Notes under the pieces: model-generated
Databases searched by the model: none
Told to the model about the DNA's origin: nothing
Seen by the model: the letters and a program-made list of their open reading frames with translations, nothing else
Made by a program: the position numbers and the translations under genes
NCBI GenBank assembly: GCA_963809965.1
Contig: CAWELU010000048.1
Span: 33,374-97,373 of the forward strand
Direction: 5' to 3'
DNA from: CAIWHR01 sp963809965
Lineage (GTDB): Bacteria; Pseudomonadota; Gammaproteobacteria; Burkholderiales; Casimicrobiaceae
DNA: 64,000 nucleotides
In this document: in pieces, positions 1 through 9,321 of the stretch
How the letters are laid out: every line of letters starts with the position of its first letter
Numbering within the stretch: position 1 is the stretch's first letter

Positions 1-1
1 C

Positions 2-1402
2 AAGGTCGCGCTTTCCGATTGGCCGGCGGAGTTGTTCGACGTGGCCGACAACATACGACGCAAGGACGTGCTGCTCGCCACCGATCTGCCGCCCGGCGAT
101 GCGTTGCGCGCCGCGATCGCACGCGCGAAGGCAAGCCTTCCCGCCGCACCGCCCGCCGCGCGCCCCTCACCGGACCGCGGACCCGTTCCGCCACCGGGTT
201 CCGCAGTGATGCTGGAGGAGATCAAGCGTTCGAACCTGCGCGGTCGCGGCGGCGCCGGGTTCGGCACCGGCCTCAAGTGGGAGGCCTGTCGCAATGCGCC
301 GGGCGACATCCGCTACGTCGTCTGCAACGCCGACGAGGGCGAGCCGGGCACCTTCAAGGACCGCGTGCTGCTCACCCGTTACGCCGATCTGATGTTCGAA
401 GGCATGACGGTGTGCGCGTACGCGATCGGCGCGAAGCGCGGTTTCCTGTATCTGCGCGGCGAGTACGAGCATCTCGTGGCGCCGCTCTCCGCGACGCTCG
501 CCCGTCGCCGCGCCGAGGGCCTGCTGGGAGACTCGATTGCCGGCGTTCCCGGATTCGATTTCGACCTCGCCATTCAACTGGGCGCAGGCGCCTATGTATG
601 CGGCGAGGAGTCGGCGCTGATCGAGTCGCTCGAGGGCAAGCGCGGCATCCCGCGCAATCGTCCGCCGTATCCCGTGACTCACGGCTATCTGGGCCAACCG
701 ACCGTCGTCAACAACGTCGAGACGTTCTGTGCCGCGGCGCTCGTCGCGCTCAACGGCGGCGAGTGGTACCGGCAGATCGGCACACAGCGCTCGGCAGGGA
801 CGAAGCTCCTGAGCGTGTCCGGCGATTGCGCGCGTCCCGGCACCTACGAATATCCGTTCGGCGTCACCGTGCGGCAGGTGCTCGCCGACTGCGGTGCGGC
901 CGCTACGCAGGCGGTCCAGATCAGCGGGCCCTCCGGCATCTGCATCGCCGCCTCCGAATTCGATCGCCGCATCGGCTTCGAGGACCTGCCGACCGCCGGC
1001 GCGTTCATGGTGTTCGACGCGACGCGCGACATGTTCGAGGTCGCGCGCAGCTTCGCGCAGTTCTTCGCCCACGAGAGCTGCGGCTTCTGCACCCCCTGCC
1101 GCGTGGGCACGACGCTGCTGCGCAACGTGATGGACAAGCTGCATCACTGGAAGGGCTCGCAGCACGATCTCGACCGCATCGCGCGGCTGAACCGCTTGCT
1201 GCAGGCCTCGAGCCACTGCGGGCTGGGACACACGGCCTGCAATCCGCTCGTCGACACCTTGAAGCGCTTTCGCCCGGCGTACGAGCGGCGCCTGCAATCG
1301 CTCGACTTCGAGCCCGCGTTCGACCTGGATGGCGCGCTCGCGCGCGCCCGGACGATGACCGGCCGCGACGACGTCGGCGCGCACTTGGGAGCCGAGGAAT
1401 GA
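2..1402 (+). CDS. hoxF: NAD-reducing hydrogenase diaphorase subunit HoxF (5' truncated by window edge)
   Basis: This is the flavin/NAD-binding subunit of a bidirectional NAD-reducing [NiFe]-hydrogenase, homologous to complex I NuoF. The frame is open from base 2, so the gene starts upstream; 466 residues are visible. Seen: the glycine-rich NADH-binding segment (GRGGAGFGTGLKW), the FMN-binding segment (NADEGEPGTFKDR), a second nucleotide-site segment (CGEESALIESLEGKRG), and the 4Fe-4S motif ESCGFCTPCR with a downstream Cys near HCGLGHTACN. HoxF proteins are about 600 residues with a NuoE-like N-terminus, so about a quarter is missing to the left. The stop overlaps the hoxU start (ATGA), which indicates translational coupling. 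Placement next to hoxU-Y-H-W makes HoxF more likely than NuoF or a formate dehydrogenase subunit. Confidence 0.93.
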   Translation, partial: KVALSDWPAELFDVADNIRRKDVLLATDLPPGDALRAAIARAKASLPAAPPAARPSPDRGPVPPPGSAVMLEEIKRSNLRGRGGAGFGTGLKWEACRNAPGDIRYVVCNADEGEPGTFKDRVLLTRYADLMFEGMTVCAYAIGAKRGFLYLRGEYEHLVAPLSATLARRRAEGLLGDSIAGVPGFDFDLAIQLGAGAYVCGEESALIESLEGKRGIPRNRPPYPVTHGYLGQPTVVNNVETFCAAALVALNGGEWYRQIGTQRSAGTKLLSVSGDCARPGTYEYPFGVTVRQVLADCGAAATQAVQISGPSGICIAASEFDRRIGFEDLPTAGAFMVFDATRDMFEVARSFAQFFAHESCGFCTPCRVGTTLLRNVMDKLHHWKGSQHDLDRIARLNRLLQASSHCGLGHTACNPLVDTLKRFRPAYERRLQSLDFEPAFDLDGALARARTMTGRDDVGAHLGAEE

Positions 1403-2152
1403 GCGCGCGCCGACGCGCGCGACACCTTCCTGCTCGACGGCGAGCCGACCCCGTTCGAGCCGGGACAAACGGTGATCCAGGCAGCGCTGGCCGCGGGACG
1501 CTACATCCCGCACCTGTGCTACCACCCGGAGTTCAAGCCGCACGGCAGCTGCAGGGTCTGCACGGTGCGCGTCAACGGGCAGACCGCAGCCTCGTGCACG
1601 ATGCCCGCGCAGGCCGGGATGGCGGTCGAAAGCCACGCCGACGATCTGGCCGAGAATCGTCGCACCCTCGTCCAGATGCTGTTCGTCGAGGGCAATCATT
1701 TCTGCCCGTCCTGTGAAAAGAGCGGGAACTGCCTGCTGCAGGCGGTCGCCTACGACCTCGGCGTGATGTCGGCCGAACTCGACCACTTCTTCCCGAACCG
1801 GCCGATCGATGCATCGCACCCGGACATCCTGCTCGACTTCAACCGCTGCATCCTTTGCGAGTTGTGCGTGCGCGCCTCCGCGGAGGTCGACGGCAAGAGC
1901 GTCTTCGCGCTGTCCGGGCGCGGCATCGGCAAGCACCTGATCGTCAATGCCGAATCGGGCCGGCTCGCGGATACGGACATCGCGGTGACCGACAAGTCGG
2001 TCGACGTCTGTCCGGTGGGGGTGATCATCCGCAAGCGCGTCGGCTTCGCCGCGCCGATCGGCCAGCGCCGCTACGACGCGCGGCCGGTCTCCGCGCAGGC
2101 GCTGGAAGATGCACCGCGGCCGCCGGGGACCGCGCGCGAGGAGTCCGCGTGA
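1399..2152 (+). CDS. hoxU: NAD-reducing hydrogenase Fe-S subunit HoxU (one frameshift near the start)
   Basis: HoxU passes electrons between the hydrogenase module and the HoxF diaphorase; it is homologous to the N-terminus of NuoG. The protein shows the 2Fe-2S motif (HLCYHPEF.HGSCRVC then ASC), a His-Cys 4Fe-4S region (NHFCPSCEKSGNC) and a further 4Fe-4S region (NRCILCELCVRA). The natural start is the ATG overlapping the hoxF stop. From that ATG the frame is wrong: removing one C around 1411 joins it to the frame encoding the conserved N-terminus (DTFLLDGEPTPFEPGQT). The size then is about 250 residues, close to the family's 235. I treat the break as a single-base indel. Confidence 0.88.
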
Positions 2153-2168
2153 GCGCGGAGGTACATCG

Positions 2169-2720
2169 ATGATCACGCCGGCGCCGCGCAAGCTGAGGGT
2201 GGCCACCACGTCGCTCGCCGGCTGCTTCGGCTGCCACATGTCGTTGCTCGATATCGACGAGCGGCTGTTCGACCTGCTGCAGCACATCGAATTCGACCGC
2301 TCGCCGTTGACCGACATCAAGCACTGCGGCCCCTGCGACATCGGCATCGTCGAGGGCGGAATCTGCAATGCGGAAAACGTCCACGTGCTGCGCGAGTTCC
2401 GCCGCAACTGCAAGACGCTCATCGCCATCGGCGCCTGCGCGATCAACGGCGGCCTGCCGGCGCAACGCAACCACGTCGACCTGGGAAACTGCCTGCAGGA
2501 GGTGTACCTGACCGAGCCGGGGCTCGCCAGCGGGTGCATCCCCAACGATCCCGAGCTGCCGCTGCCGCTCGACAAGGTGCATCCGCTGCACGAGGTGGTG
2601 AAGGTCGATTACTTCATTCCGGGGTGCCCGCCCTCCGCCGATGCGATCTGGTCGTTCTTGACCGATCTCATCGCGGGCCGCACGCCGCATCTGGGGCACG
2701 GACTCATCCGTTACGACTGA
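2169..2720 (+). CDS. hoxY: NAD-reducing hydrogenase small subunit HoxY
   Basis: Small subunit of the hydrogenase module, carrying the proximal 4Fe-4S cluster that takes electrons from the NiFe site. The start is the ATG at 2169, preceded by a good GGAGG ribosome site at 2157-2161; upstream codons in the frame are not family-like. It has 183 residues, the short type typical of HoxY, with no Tat signal and no medial/distal cluster domain. Cluster ligands seen: Cys19 and Cys22 (AGCFGCHMS), the Cys of GACAINGG, and the Cys of IPGCPPSA. It lies 16 bases after hoxU and 8 bases before hoxH, in one operon. Confidence 0.94.
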   Translation: MITPAPRKLRVATTSLAGCFGCHMSLLDIDERLFDLLQHIEFDRSPLTDIKHCGPCDIGIVEGGICNAENVHVLREFRRNCKTLIAIGACAINGGLPAQRNHVDLGNCLQEVYLTEPGLASGCIPNDPELPLPLDKVHPLHEVVKVDYFIPGCPPSADAIWSFLTDLIAGRTPHLGHGLIRYD

Positions 2721-2728
2721 CTGTGGCC

Positions 2729-4194
2729 ATGGATTTCGAACTGGAGACCGCTTCCAACCCCGGCAGCCTGCGCCGCGTCGCGATCGACCCTGTTTCGCGC
2801 GTCGAAGGGCACGGCAAGGTCACGCTCCTGCTCGATGCCGACGATCACGTGCATCAGGTGCGGCTGCACATCGTCGAATTCCGCGGTTTCGAGAAATTCG
2901 TGCAGGGCCGGCCGTTCTGGGAGCTGCCGGTGATGGTGCAGCGGCTGTGCGGGATCTGTCCGGTGAGCCACCACCTCGCTGCGGCGAAGGCGCTGGACCA
3001 GGTCGTCGGCGCCACGCGGCTCACGCCAACCGCGCGAGAAGGTGCGCCGGCTGATGCACTACGGGCAGATCCTGCAATCGCACGCGCTGCATTTCTTCCA
3101 CCTGGCGTCGCCGGACCTTCTGTTCGGCTTCGATTCCGACCTGGCGAAGCGCAACATCGTCGCGCGTCGCGGCCGAGCATCCCGACATCGCGCGCAAGGG
3201 CGTGCTGCTGCGCAAGTACGGCCAGGAGGTGATCCGGGTCACCGCCGGCAAGCGGATCCACGGCACCGGCGCGATTCCGGGCGGCGTGAACAAGTCGCTG
3301 ACGCACGAGGAACGCGACGGACTCGCCGCCGAGGCTTACCAGATGATCGCCTGGAGCCGCGACGCCGTGGCGCTTGCCAAGCGGCTGCACTTGGCCAACG
3401 TCGGCCTGTACAACAGCTTCGGCGCTTTCCGCTCGAACATGATGTCGCTGGTGGCGCCGGACGGCGGCCTCGACCTCTATCACGGGGGGCTCCGCGCGCG
3501 GGACGAGGGCGGCCGCATCCTGTTCGACCACGTCGACTACCACCGCTACTGGGATCACATCGTCGAGGAGGTCAAGCCCTGGTCGTACATGAAGTTCCCG
3601 TTCCTGCGCTCGCTCGGACCGGAAACGGGCTGGTACAAGGTCGGCCCGCTCGTGCGGGTGCAGAATTGCGATCATATCCCGACGCCGCTGGCCGACGCCG
3701 AACGCCGCGAGTTCGTCGACTTCGGCGGCGGGCAGCCGATCCACGCGACGCTCGCCTACCACTGGGCGCGGATGATCGAAATGCTGTTCGCGGCGGAACA
3801 GATCAAGGAGCTCCTGCACGACGAGGACCTCCTCGGAAGCGACCTGGTCGTCACCGGCGAACGGCAGCGCCGCGGCGTGGGCGTGATCGAGGCGCCCCGG
3901 GGAACGCTCATCCACCACTACCGCCTCAACGCGAACGACCAGGTGATGCGGGCGAACCTGATCGTGTCGACCACGCACAACAACCAGGCGCTCAACGAGG
4001 CGATCCGCCAGGTGGCGAAGCGCTACCTCGACGGCCGCAAGCTGACCGAGGGGTTGCTCAACCACATCGAGGTGGCGATCCGCGCCTTCGACCCGTGCCT
4101 GTCGTGCGCAACGCACGCGCTCGGCAAGATGCCGCTCGCGGTCGAGCTCGTCGACGCCGCCGGCGTGCGCATCGACTCTCTGACGCGCGACTGA
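2729..4194 (+). CDS. hoxH: NAD-reducing hydrogenase large subunit HoxH (two frameshifts)
   Basis: Catalytic [NiFe] subunit. The N-terminal nickel motif RLCGICPVSHH (Cys74, Cys77) and the C-terminal motif DPCLSCATH are both intact, so the protein is predicted to bind the full NiFe site. After the final His there is a short tail (ALGKMPLAVELV...) of the kind removed by the maturation protease, whose gene follows. The reading frame moves by +1 near 3037 and again near 3170; joined, the sequence is continuous and full length (about 487 residues). The surrounding protein is strongly conserved on both sides of each break, so indel errors are more likely than decay. Confidence 0.9.
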
Positions 4195-4198
4195 TCGC

Positions 4199-4660
4199 GT
4201 GCCGCCGCGCGTCGCCCCGAAGCTCGTCCTCGCGATCGGCAATCCCAGCCGCGGTGACGACGCGCTCGGACCCATGCTCCTCGAGCGACTTGGCGCACTC
4301 GCGCTCGCCGAGGTCGAGCTCCTCACCGACTTCCAGCTCCAGGTCGAGCACGCCCTCGATCTCGTCGGCCGCGAGGAGGTGACGCTGGTCGACGCCGATG
4401 CGTCCGGCGCCGCGCCGTTTCGGTTTTCCGCGGTCAGTCCCCGCGCGGACCGCAGCGCCACGACGCATGCGTTGTCGCCGGCCGCGTTGCTCGACACCTA
4501 CCGGCGCGTCGTCGACGCACCCATCCCGCCGACGTGGCTCCTCGCCATCCGCGGCTATTCGTTCGAGCTGGGGGCGCCTCTGTCAGCCCAGGCGGCCACG
4601 AACCTCGAGGCGGCGGTTGCAATGCTCGCGGCGCGGCTCGCCGGAAGGCAGGCCGCCTGA
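4199..4660 (+). CDS. hoxW: Hydrogenase maturation protease HoxW
   Basis: Endopeptidase that trims the C-terminal tail of HoxH after nickel insertion. It has 153 residues and a GTG start 4 bases after the hoxH stop. The family N-terminus is seen: LAIGNPSRGDDALGP, which contains the metal-binding Asp of the GNP.RGDD motif, followed by an acidic residue in the DFQLQVEHALDL segment (ELxxEHxxDL-like) and VDADASG. The C-terminal third is Ala-rich and typical of HoxW/HycI. It is the last hox gene seen; the next gene is convergent. Confidence 0.88.
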   Translation: MPPRVAPKLVLAIGNPSRGDDALGPMLLERLGALALAEVELLTDFQLQVEHALDLVGREEVTLVDADASGAAPFRFSAVSPRADRSATTHALSPAALLDTYRRVVDAPIPPTWLLAIRGYSFELGAPLSAQAATNLEAAVAMLAARLAGRQAA

Positions 4661-4677
4661 CCTGCCGTGGGCGTCAC

Positions 4678-5151
4678 CTACCTGACGTCGCCGCAGAAGA
4701 TCTCGCGATTGCCGTCCGCCGGGGACGTCCTGACCACGATCGCGTAGTTGCCCGCGCGCAGTTTCTGCAGCGGCAACGGGGCCGTGTTGGAGACCGTGAA
4801 CGGGCCCGCAAGCGGCGCCATGCCCGCACTCGACGGCGAGGAGGCGAGGACGCGCTCGAGCAGCGAATAGGCAGGCTCCGCACCGCGTTTGCCGCACGAG
4901 CCATCGTAGATGAACGTGTACAGGTGCACCGGCCGCGTCGATATCTGGGGCGGAACGCCGCTCACCTCGATCAAGACACGAGTTCCCTCGCCTTCGGGCA
5001 TGAGGAAGGCACGGCCGATGTTGCCGGCGACATGGGAGGTCGCGTGCAACATCACGGTGTCGAACTCACGGGAGGGTGCGTCGGTCGTGCCGGCGCATGA
5101 CGAAACAAGGCCCGCGACGACGAGCCCAACGGGCAATCTCGGCATTGGCAT
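4678..5151 (-). CDS. Secreted lipoprotein of unknown function, Cu/Zn-SOD-like fold possible
   Basis: A protein of 157 residues with a short hydrophobic N-terminus ending in VSSCAG, a plausible lipobox, so probably a lipoprotein. The remainder is beta-rich with two Cys that could pair (DGSCG and EIFCGDVR). Repeated strand-turn motifs (GEGTRVLIEVSGVPP, RAGNYAIVV) resemble the CHRD/superoxide-dismutase-like class of exported proteins, but I do not see the metal-binding His set. I cannot name it. It is monocistronic and convergent with hoxW; the stops are 17 bases apart. A plausible sigma70 promoter lies upstream. Confidence 0.7.
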   Translation of the reverse strand: MPMPRLPVGLVVAGLVSSCAGTTDAPSREFDTVMLHATSHVAGNIGRAFLMPEGEGTRVLIEVSGVPPQISTRPVHLYTFIYDGSCGKRGAEPAYSLLERVLASSPSSAGMAPLAGPFTVSNTAPLPLQKLRAGNYAIVVRTSPADGNREIFCGDVR

Positions 5152-5226
5152 CGTAATGAGCTCCCCTTCGAACGCGGCCGCAACCCCAAACCCGGGACCC
5201 CGCGCGTGTTGCTCGTTCCACGCGCG

Positions 5227-5255
5227 AATCTGATCGAGCGCAACGCTACTGTCAA
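5227..5255 (-). promoter_or_regulatory. Putative sigma70 promoter for the lipoprotein gene
   Basis: On the minus strand there is a perfect -35 hexamer TTGACA (5255-5250), a 17-base spacer and a weak -10 CAGATT (5232-5227), about 75 bases before the lipoprotein start codon. The position and spacing fit; the -10 is poor, so confidence is low. Confidence 0.35.
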
Positions 5256-5399
5256 ATCATCGGCACCGATGCCGTCCGGTCGACCAATCCCGTCTCGTCA
5301 TGCGAAGGCGGTAGAATCGGTTGCACGACACGCGAAGATCCGTGCGCCTGGGCCCGATGGTCATGGCGTGCCCGGACCGCGGCTATTAGGGAGTGCGCG

Positions 5400-5753
5400 A
5401 TGGCAGACAGCCTCACCGAACTGCAGGGTGCGATCGACATCTTCGTCGAGGAGCGCAACTGGGCCCAGTTCCACAACCCCAAGAACCTCGCGATGGGCAT
5501 CGCCATCGAGGCGGCGGAAATCATGGAGCACTTTCTTTGGTGCACCGGGGACGAGTCGTACTCGCTCGAGCGCGAGAAGCGCGCCGAGGTCGCGAACGAG
5601 ATCGGCGATGTGCTGATCTACCTGCTGCGCCTGGGGCAGGTGCTCGACATGGACGTCATCGAGGCCGCGCGCGACAAGCTCGTCCTCAATCGGGAGAAGT
5701 ATCCCGTCGAGAAGGCCAAGGGGCGCGCGACCAAGTACGTCGATCTCGACTGA
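5400..5753 (+). CDS. MazG-like nucleotide pyrophosphohydrolase (dCTPase/RS21-C6 type)
   Basis: Small all-alpha NTP pyrophosphatase of 117 residues that hydrolyses (d)NTPs to NMP plus pyrophosphate. The Mg-binding motif of the family is seen as EAAEIMEH (first ExxE) and EVANEIGDVLIYLL (ExxD). The conserved start NWAQFHNPKNLA and the tail VEKAKGRATKY are typical of the short single-domain MazG-like/dCTP pyrophosphatase group rather than two-domain MazG. It stands alone. A -10-like TAGAAT at 5312-5317 lies upstream, but no clear -35 was seen. Confidence 0.88.
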   Translation: MADSLTELQGAIDIFVEERNWAQFHNPKNLAMGIAIEAAEIMEHFLWCTGDESYSLEREKRAEVANEIGDVLIYLLRLGQVLDMDVIEAARDKLVLNREKYPVEKAKGRATKYVDLD

Positions 5754-5754
5754 T

Positions 5755-5774
5755 GCCGCGAGCCGGATCGCGGC
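5755..5774. terminator. Putative bidirectional hairpin between convergent genes
   Basis: A perfect 7-bp inverted repeat GCCGCGA/TCGCGGC with a 6-base loop lies exactly between the MazG-like stop and the amrS stop. There is no U tract on either side, so it would be a weak or factor-assisted terminator. Confidence 0.4.
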
Positions 5775-5778
5775 TGCG

Positions 5779-6855
5779 CTAAGCGGCCATGCTGACGCGG
5801 ACGGGCATCCGCCGCCGTCCCCACTGGCCGTCGAAACGCCCGAAGCGGCCCGGCAGTTGCGCCGAGCAGTGCCGGCAGCGACCCTCGGGCGTGAGGTCGT
5901 AGCTCTCGATTTCGTGCCAGTCGCGCACGATCACCGGCTTCGCACAACCCGGGCAGAAGGTGGTGCCGCCCGTCCGGTCATGGACGTTGCCGGTGTAGAC
6001 GTAACGGATGCCCGCGCGCAAGCCGATCTCGCGTGCCCGCACGAGCGTGGCCGTCGGCGTGCGCGGGAGCTCCGTCATCTTGTAGTCGGGGTGGAACGCG
6101 GTGAAATGCAGCGGGACTTCGGTCCCGAGCTCGCGGACGATCCAGCCACACATGGCTTCCAGCTCCGCGTCGGAATCGTTCTTGCCGGGAATCAGCAGGG
6201 TCGTGATCTCGAACCACACGCCGGTCTCCCGCTTGAGATAGACGAGGGTGTCGAGCACCGGCTGCAGGCGGGCGCCGCAGAGCTTCACGTAGAAGTCGTC
6301 GGTGAAGCCCTTGAGGTCGACATTCGCCGCGTCCATTTTCGCGTAGAACTCGGCCCGCGCGCCGACGCCGATGTAGCCTGCGGTGACGGCGACCGTCGCG
6401 ATGCCGAGCGCATGACAGGCATCGGCGGTGTCCAGCGCGTACTCGGCAAAGATCACCGGATCGTTGTACGTGAACGCGACGCTCCGGCAATCGAGGCGCT
6501 TCGCCGTTTCGGCGATCACCTGCGGCGAGGCGGCGTCCATCAGCGTGTCCATCTCGCGCGATTTCGAGATGTCCCAGTTCTGGCAGAACTTGCACGCGAG
6601 GTTGCAGCCGGCGGTGCCGAACGAGAACACCGACGAGCCGGGGTAGAAGTGATTGAGCGGCTTTTTCTCGATCGGATCGATGCAAAAGCCCGACGAGCGC
6701 CCATACGTCGTCAGGACGATCTGGTCGCCTTCGCGCTGCCGCACGAAACACGCGCCCCGCTGCCCTTCGTGCAGCCGGCAGTCGCGCGGGCACAGGTCGC
6801 ACTGAACGCGGCCATCGTCGAGGCGGTGCCACCAGCGGCCGGGAAAGTTGCTCAT
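5779..6855 (-). CDS. amrS: AmmeMemoRadiSam system radical SAM enzyme AmrS
   Basis: Radical SAM protein of the three-part AmmeMemoRadiSam system, whose substrate is not established. It has 358 residues from the ATG at 6855; the reading frame is open further upstream, but that part overlaps amrA and is not family-like. The radical SAM cluster motif is seen in GCNLACKFCQNW (CxxxCxxC), preceded by an N-terminal CDLCPRDC pair and followed near the C-terminus by a CPGCAKP pair that could bind another metal. The gene overlaps the end of amrA by 4 bases, so amrB-amrA-amrS are coupled. Confidence 0.92.
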   Translation of the reverse strand: MSNFPGRWWHRLDDGRVQCDLCPRDCRLHEGQRGACFVRQREGDQIVLTTYGRSSGFCIDPIEKKPLNHFYPGSSVFSFGTAGCNLACKFCQNWDISKSREMDTLMDAASPQVIAETAKRLDCRSVAFTYNDPVIFAEYALDTADACHALGIATVAVTAGYIGVGARAEFYAKMDAANVDLKGFTDDFYVKLCGARLQPVLDTLVYLKRETGVWFEITTLLIPGKNDSDAELEAMCGWIVRELGTEVPLHFTAFHPDYKMTELPRTPTATLVRAREIGLRAGIRYVYTGNVHDRTGGTTFCPGCAKPVIVRDWHEIESYDLTPEGRCRHCSAQLPGRFGRFDGQWGRRRMPVRVSMAA

Positions 6856-7426
6856 CGATTGACTTCGCTCAACAGGAATTCGCTCTCGGACCACTTGGTC
6901 ACCTGGTAGCGGGCGACCCTCATCCGCTCGCTCCAGAATCCTTCCGGCAGCCCGGCCTTGCGCTTCAACGCGGCAAGGAATGCTCGCGGCTGGTCCAACG
7001 ATTCCCACACCTGCGGCAGGAACGTCGCCCGGTGGTGGCCGTATTCGAGAATCACGCCATCGATGTCCGGACGCAGCCGCCCGATCAGGTCGTCCTCGTC
7101 CACAGCGACCACCGGCTCGCTTGCGGACAGCAGGGACACTTCGATCGAGGTCGTTTCGTACTCGGCCACAGCGAGCGGCGGAAAACGCGGATCGCGGAAT
7201 GCCGCCGCCAGCGCATTCTCGTGCACGTCCCTGCCCAGCGGCCGCAGCGGTGCAGCGAGCCGATGCATCCGCGCAGCTCGTCGTCGCGCTTCAGCGTGAC
7301 GAACGTGGCCGCGGGCTTCGCCAGCGCGTCATGGCGCGGCACGTCCGGGGCCTCCACACCGAGCTTGGCACCGATCGCCCCGCGGGCGATCGCGAGCAGC
7401 ACACGCCCCAGTTCCAGGTCAGCCAT
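6852..7426 (-). CDS. amrA: AmmeMemoRadiSam system protein AmrA (AMMECR1 family; one frameshift)
   Basis: AMMECR1-domain protein. The N-terminal part starts at the ATG at 7426 (MADLELGRVLL) and runs to the conserved LRGCIGSL. A single missing base around 7255 then moves the frame, and the protein continues as PLRPLGRDVHENALAAAF to the end at 6852. Joined length is about 191 residues, as expected for the family. The start overlaps amrB by 8 bases and the end overlaps amrS by 4. The break falls in the middle of the most conserved AMMECR1 motif, which argues for a sequence error. Confidence 0.87.
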
Positions 7427-8228
7427 GGCCCACCTCCGGCGCGAAAGCGAACGATGCATAGCCGACCACCTGCGACTTGTCACCCGCGGTGTCGCCGGAA
7501 TTGCGCAGGTCGATGAGTTCCGGTTGCAGCCGATGGCGTTGCGCGCAGAGCAGCAGGCCGTTGATCGGGGTCGCACCGCAGGCCTGCTCGTGATCGAGCG
7601 AAGGCGAACAAGCCAGGATGGTCTGGGCCGTGCCGCGATCGATCTCCCGTGCGTCGGCATAGCGGTGATAGTGCGACAGGTCGGAGCTCACCACGATCAG
7701 CGTTTCCGCGCCACCCCAAAGGAGTTCGATGACTGCGGCGACTTCCTGCGGCGACGCGTCACCGACGGCGAAAGGAACGAGCGTGAACTGCGCGAGCACC
7801 GTTTGCAGGAAAGGCAGTTGCACTTCGAGCGAATGCTCCAGCGCATGCGCCGCGTCGCTCTCGCGCACCTGCGGCAGGGTGCGCGCGAGCGCGACCGCTT
7901 CCTGGTCCACCTCGACCGTCCCGAGCGGCGTGGCGAAAGCGCGTGCCCGCGGAACCGCGAGGCCACGGACGGGAACGCGGTGGGTCGGCCCGAGCAATAC
8001 GACGCGGCGGATCGTGTCGCGTCCGCCCGCAAGCCTGGCGTAGACGCTGCCCGCGATCGGACCCGAATAGACGTACCCGGCGTGCGGGGCGATGACGGCC
8101 TTCGGCACTCCCCTGATCAGTGGTGCGTGGCGGGCGCCGGCGAGATGCGCACGCACGTCCTCGCTGAGCGCGATTGCCGCTCGCGGATAGAACGTTCCGG
8201 CCACTGCGGCCGGGCGCACCTCGGTCAT
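7419..8228 (-). CDS. amrB: AmmeMemoRadiSam system protein AmrB (MEMO family)
   Basis: MEMO-family protein of 269 residues, structurally related to extradiol dioxygenases. Conserved segments seen are VAGTFYP near the N-terminus, APHAGYVYSGPIAGSVYA (metal-region His), LLGPTHRV, EHSLEVQLPFLQ, VVSSDLSHYH and the C-terminal GDKSQVVGYASFAF. First gene of the minus-strand amrBAS operon. Its role with the radical SAM partner is unknown. Confidence 0.92.
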   Translation of the reverse strand: MTEVRPAAVAGTFYPRAAIALSEDVRAHLAGARHAPLIRGVPKAVIAPHAGYVYSGPIAGSVYARLAGGRDTIRRVVLLGPTHRVPVRGLAVPRARAFATPLGTVEVDQEAVALARTLPQVRESDAAHALEHSLEVQLPFLQTVLAQFTLVPFAVGDASPQEVAAVIELLWGGAETLIVVSSDLSHYHRYADAREIDRGTAQTILACSPSLDHEQACGATPINGLLLCAQRHRLQPELIDLRNSGDTAGDKSQVVGYASFAFAPEVGHG

Positions 8229-8465
8229 CCCGCACCTCGCCAGTTTCGAACTGCACGCGACCGGCGTCAGCTGAAATGCTACTCCTGCGCCGGAATCCGC
8301 ACGATGATCCCGCTCAACCCTTGTGCACGTAGGCGGTCATAAAAACAAAAATGGGGGCGCGGACCCGACTTTCAACGGCATGCACCGGCTCGCGTCGGCC
8401 GGAGCCGCACTGGAGTCCGGGTACCCACCCGGGTGTGGCTCCTGCTCGGCACGCCCGGTCTGCCC

Positions 8466-9321
8466 CTAATCGTCGCCCGCCGGCAGCCGGACGATGTAGC
8501 CGCCCGACTTCTCGTCGCGCTCGAGCTTGAGGCTGCCGCGACGCTCCGCCTCTTCGAGCATCCCGTTGAACGAGCGGAAGCCGTAATAGGACTCGTTGAA
8601 GCCCGGCTTGCGGCGCTTCAAGGCCTGCTTGACCATCGAGCCCCAGATCTTCTCCTCGTCTGCCGCGCTCGGCGACGAGCGCCTCGATCGTTCCGAGAAT
8701 CAGCTCGAGCGCCTCCTGCGTGCGCTCGTCGTCGCCCTTTTTCGGCGGGGACGAGGGCTCGCCCGCGGCGGCTTTCGGGGCGGGTTTCGTGTTCGCCGCA
8801 GCGGCCGCCTTGGCCGGTGCTCGCCGCGGGGCGGCCTTCTTCTTCTCGCGCACCAGATCGTCGTAATAGATGAACTCGTCGCAGTTGGCGATCAGCAGAT
8901 CCGACGTCGAGTTCTTGACGCCGACGCCGATCACCACCTTGTTGTTCTCGCGCAGCTTCGACACCAGCGGCGAGAAATCCGAGTCGCCGCTGATGATCAC
9001 GAAGGTCTCGACGTGCGACTTGGTGTAGCAGAGGTCCAGCGCGTCGACGACCATCCGGATGTCGGCCGAGTTCTTGCCGGATTGGCGCACGTGCGGGATC
9101 TCGATCAATTCGAAGGAAGCCTCGTGCATCGGAGCCTTGAAGGCCTTGTAGCGTTCCCAGTCGCAATAGGCCTTCTTGACGACGATGCTGCCCTTGAGCA
9201 GCAGCCGTTCGAGCACCTTGCCGATGTCGAACTTTTCGTATCGTGCGTCGCGCACGCCGAGGGCGATGTTCTCGAAGTCGCAGAACAGCGCCATGTTGGT
9301 CACTTCGGGCGGTTGGGCCAT
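8466..9321 (-). CDS. NYN-domain protein with C-terminal OST-HTH/LOTUS domain (one frameshift)
   Basis: PIN-like NYN ribonuclease domain (LabA/DUF88 group) in residues 10-160: acidic catalytic positions lie in LFCDFENIALG, SADIRMVVDAL and IISGDSDFSPL. It is followed by a basic Ala/Pro/Lys linker. Translation from the ATG at 9321 runs off frame near 8667. Dropping one base gives the expected C-terminal winged-helix domain (KIWGSMVKQALKRR, ESYYGFRSFNGMLEEA, GGYIVRLPAGDD) ending with TAG at 8466. The full protein is about 285 residues. Known family members are presumed RNA-acting; the LOTUS domain binds RNA. Monocistronic. Confidence 0.85.

Noticed and set aside
167..2575. Long minus-strand open frame across the hox genes (about 800 codons)
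   Set aside because: It is the antisense shadow of hoxF-U-Y in high-GC DNA; composition is Arg/Ala/Asp-rich with no motif, while the plus strand encodes clear conserved proteins.
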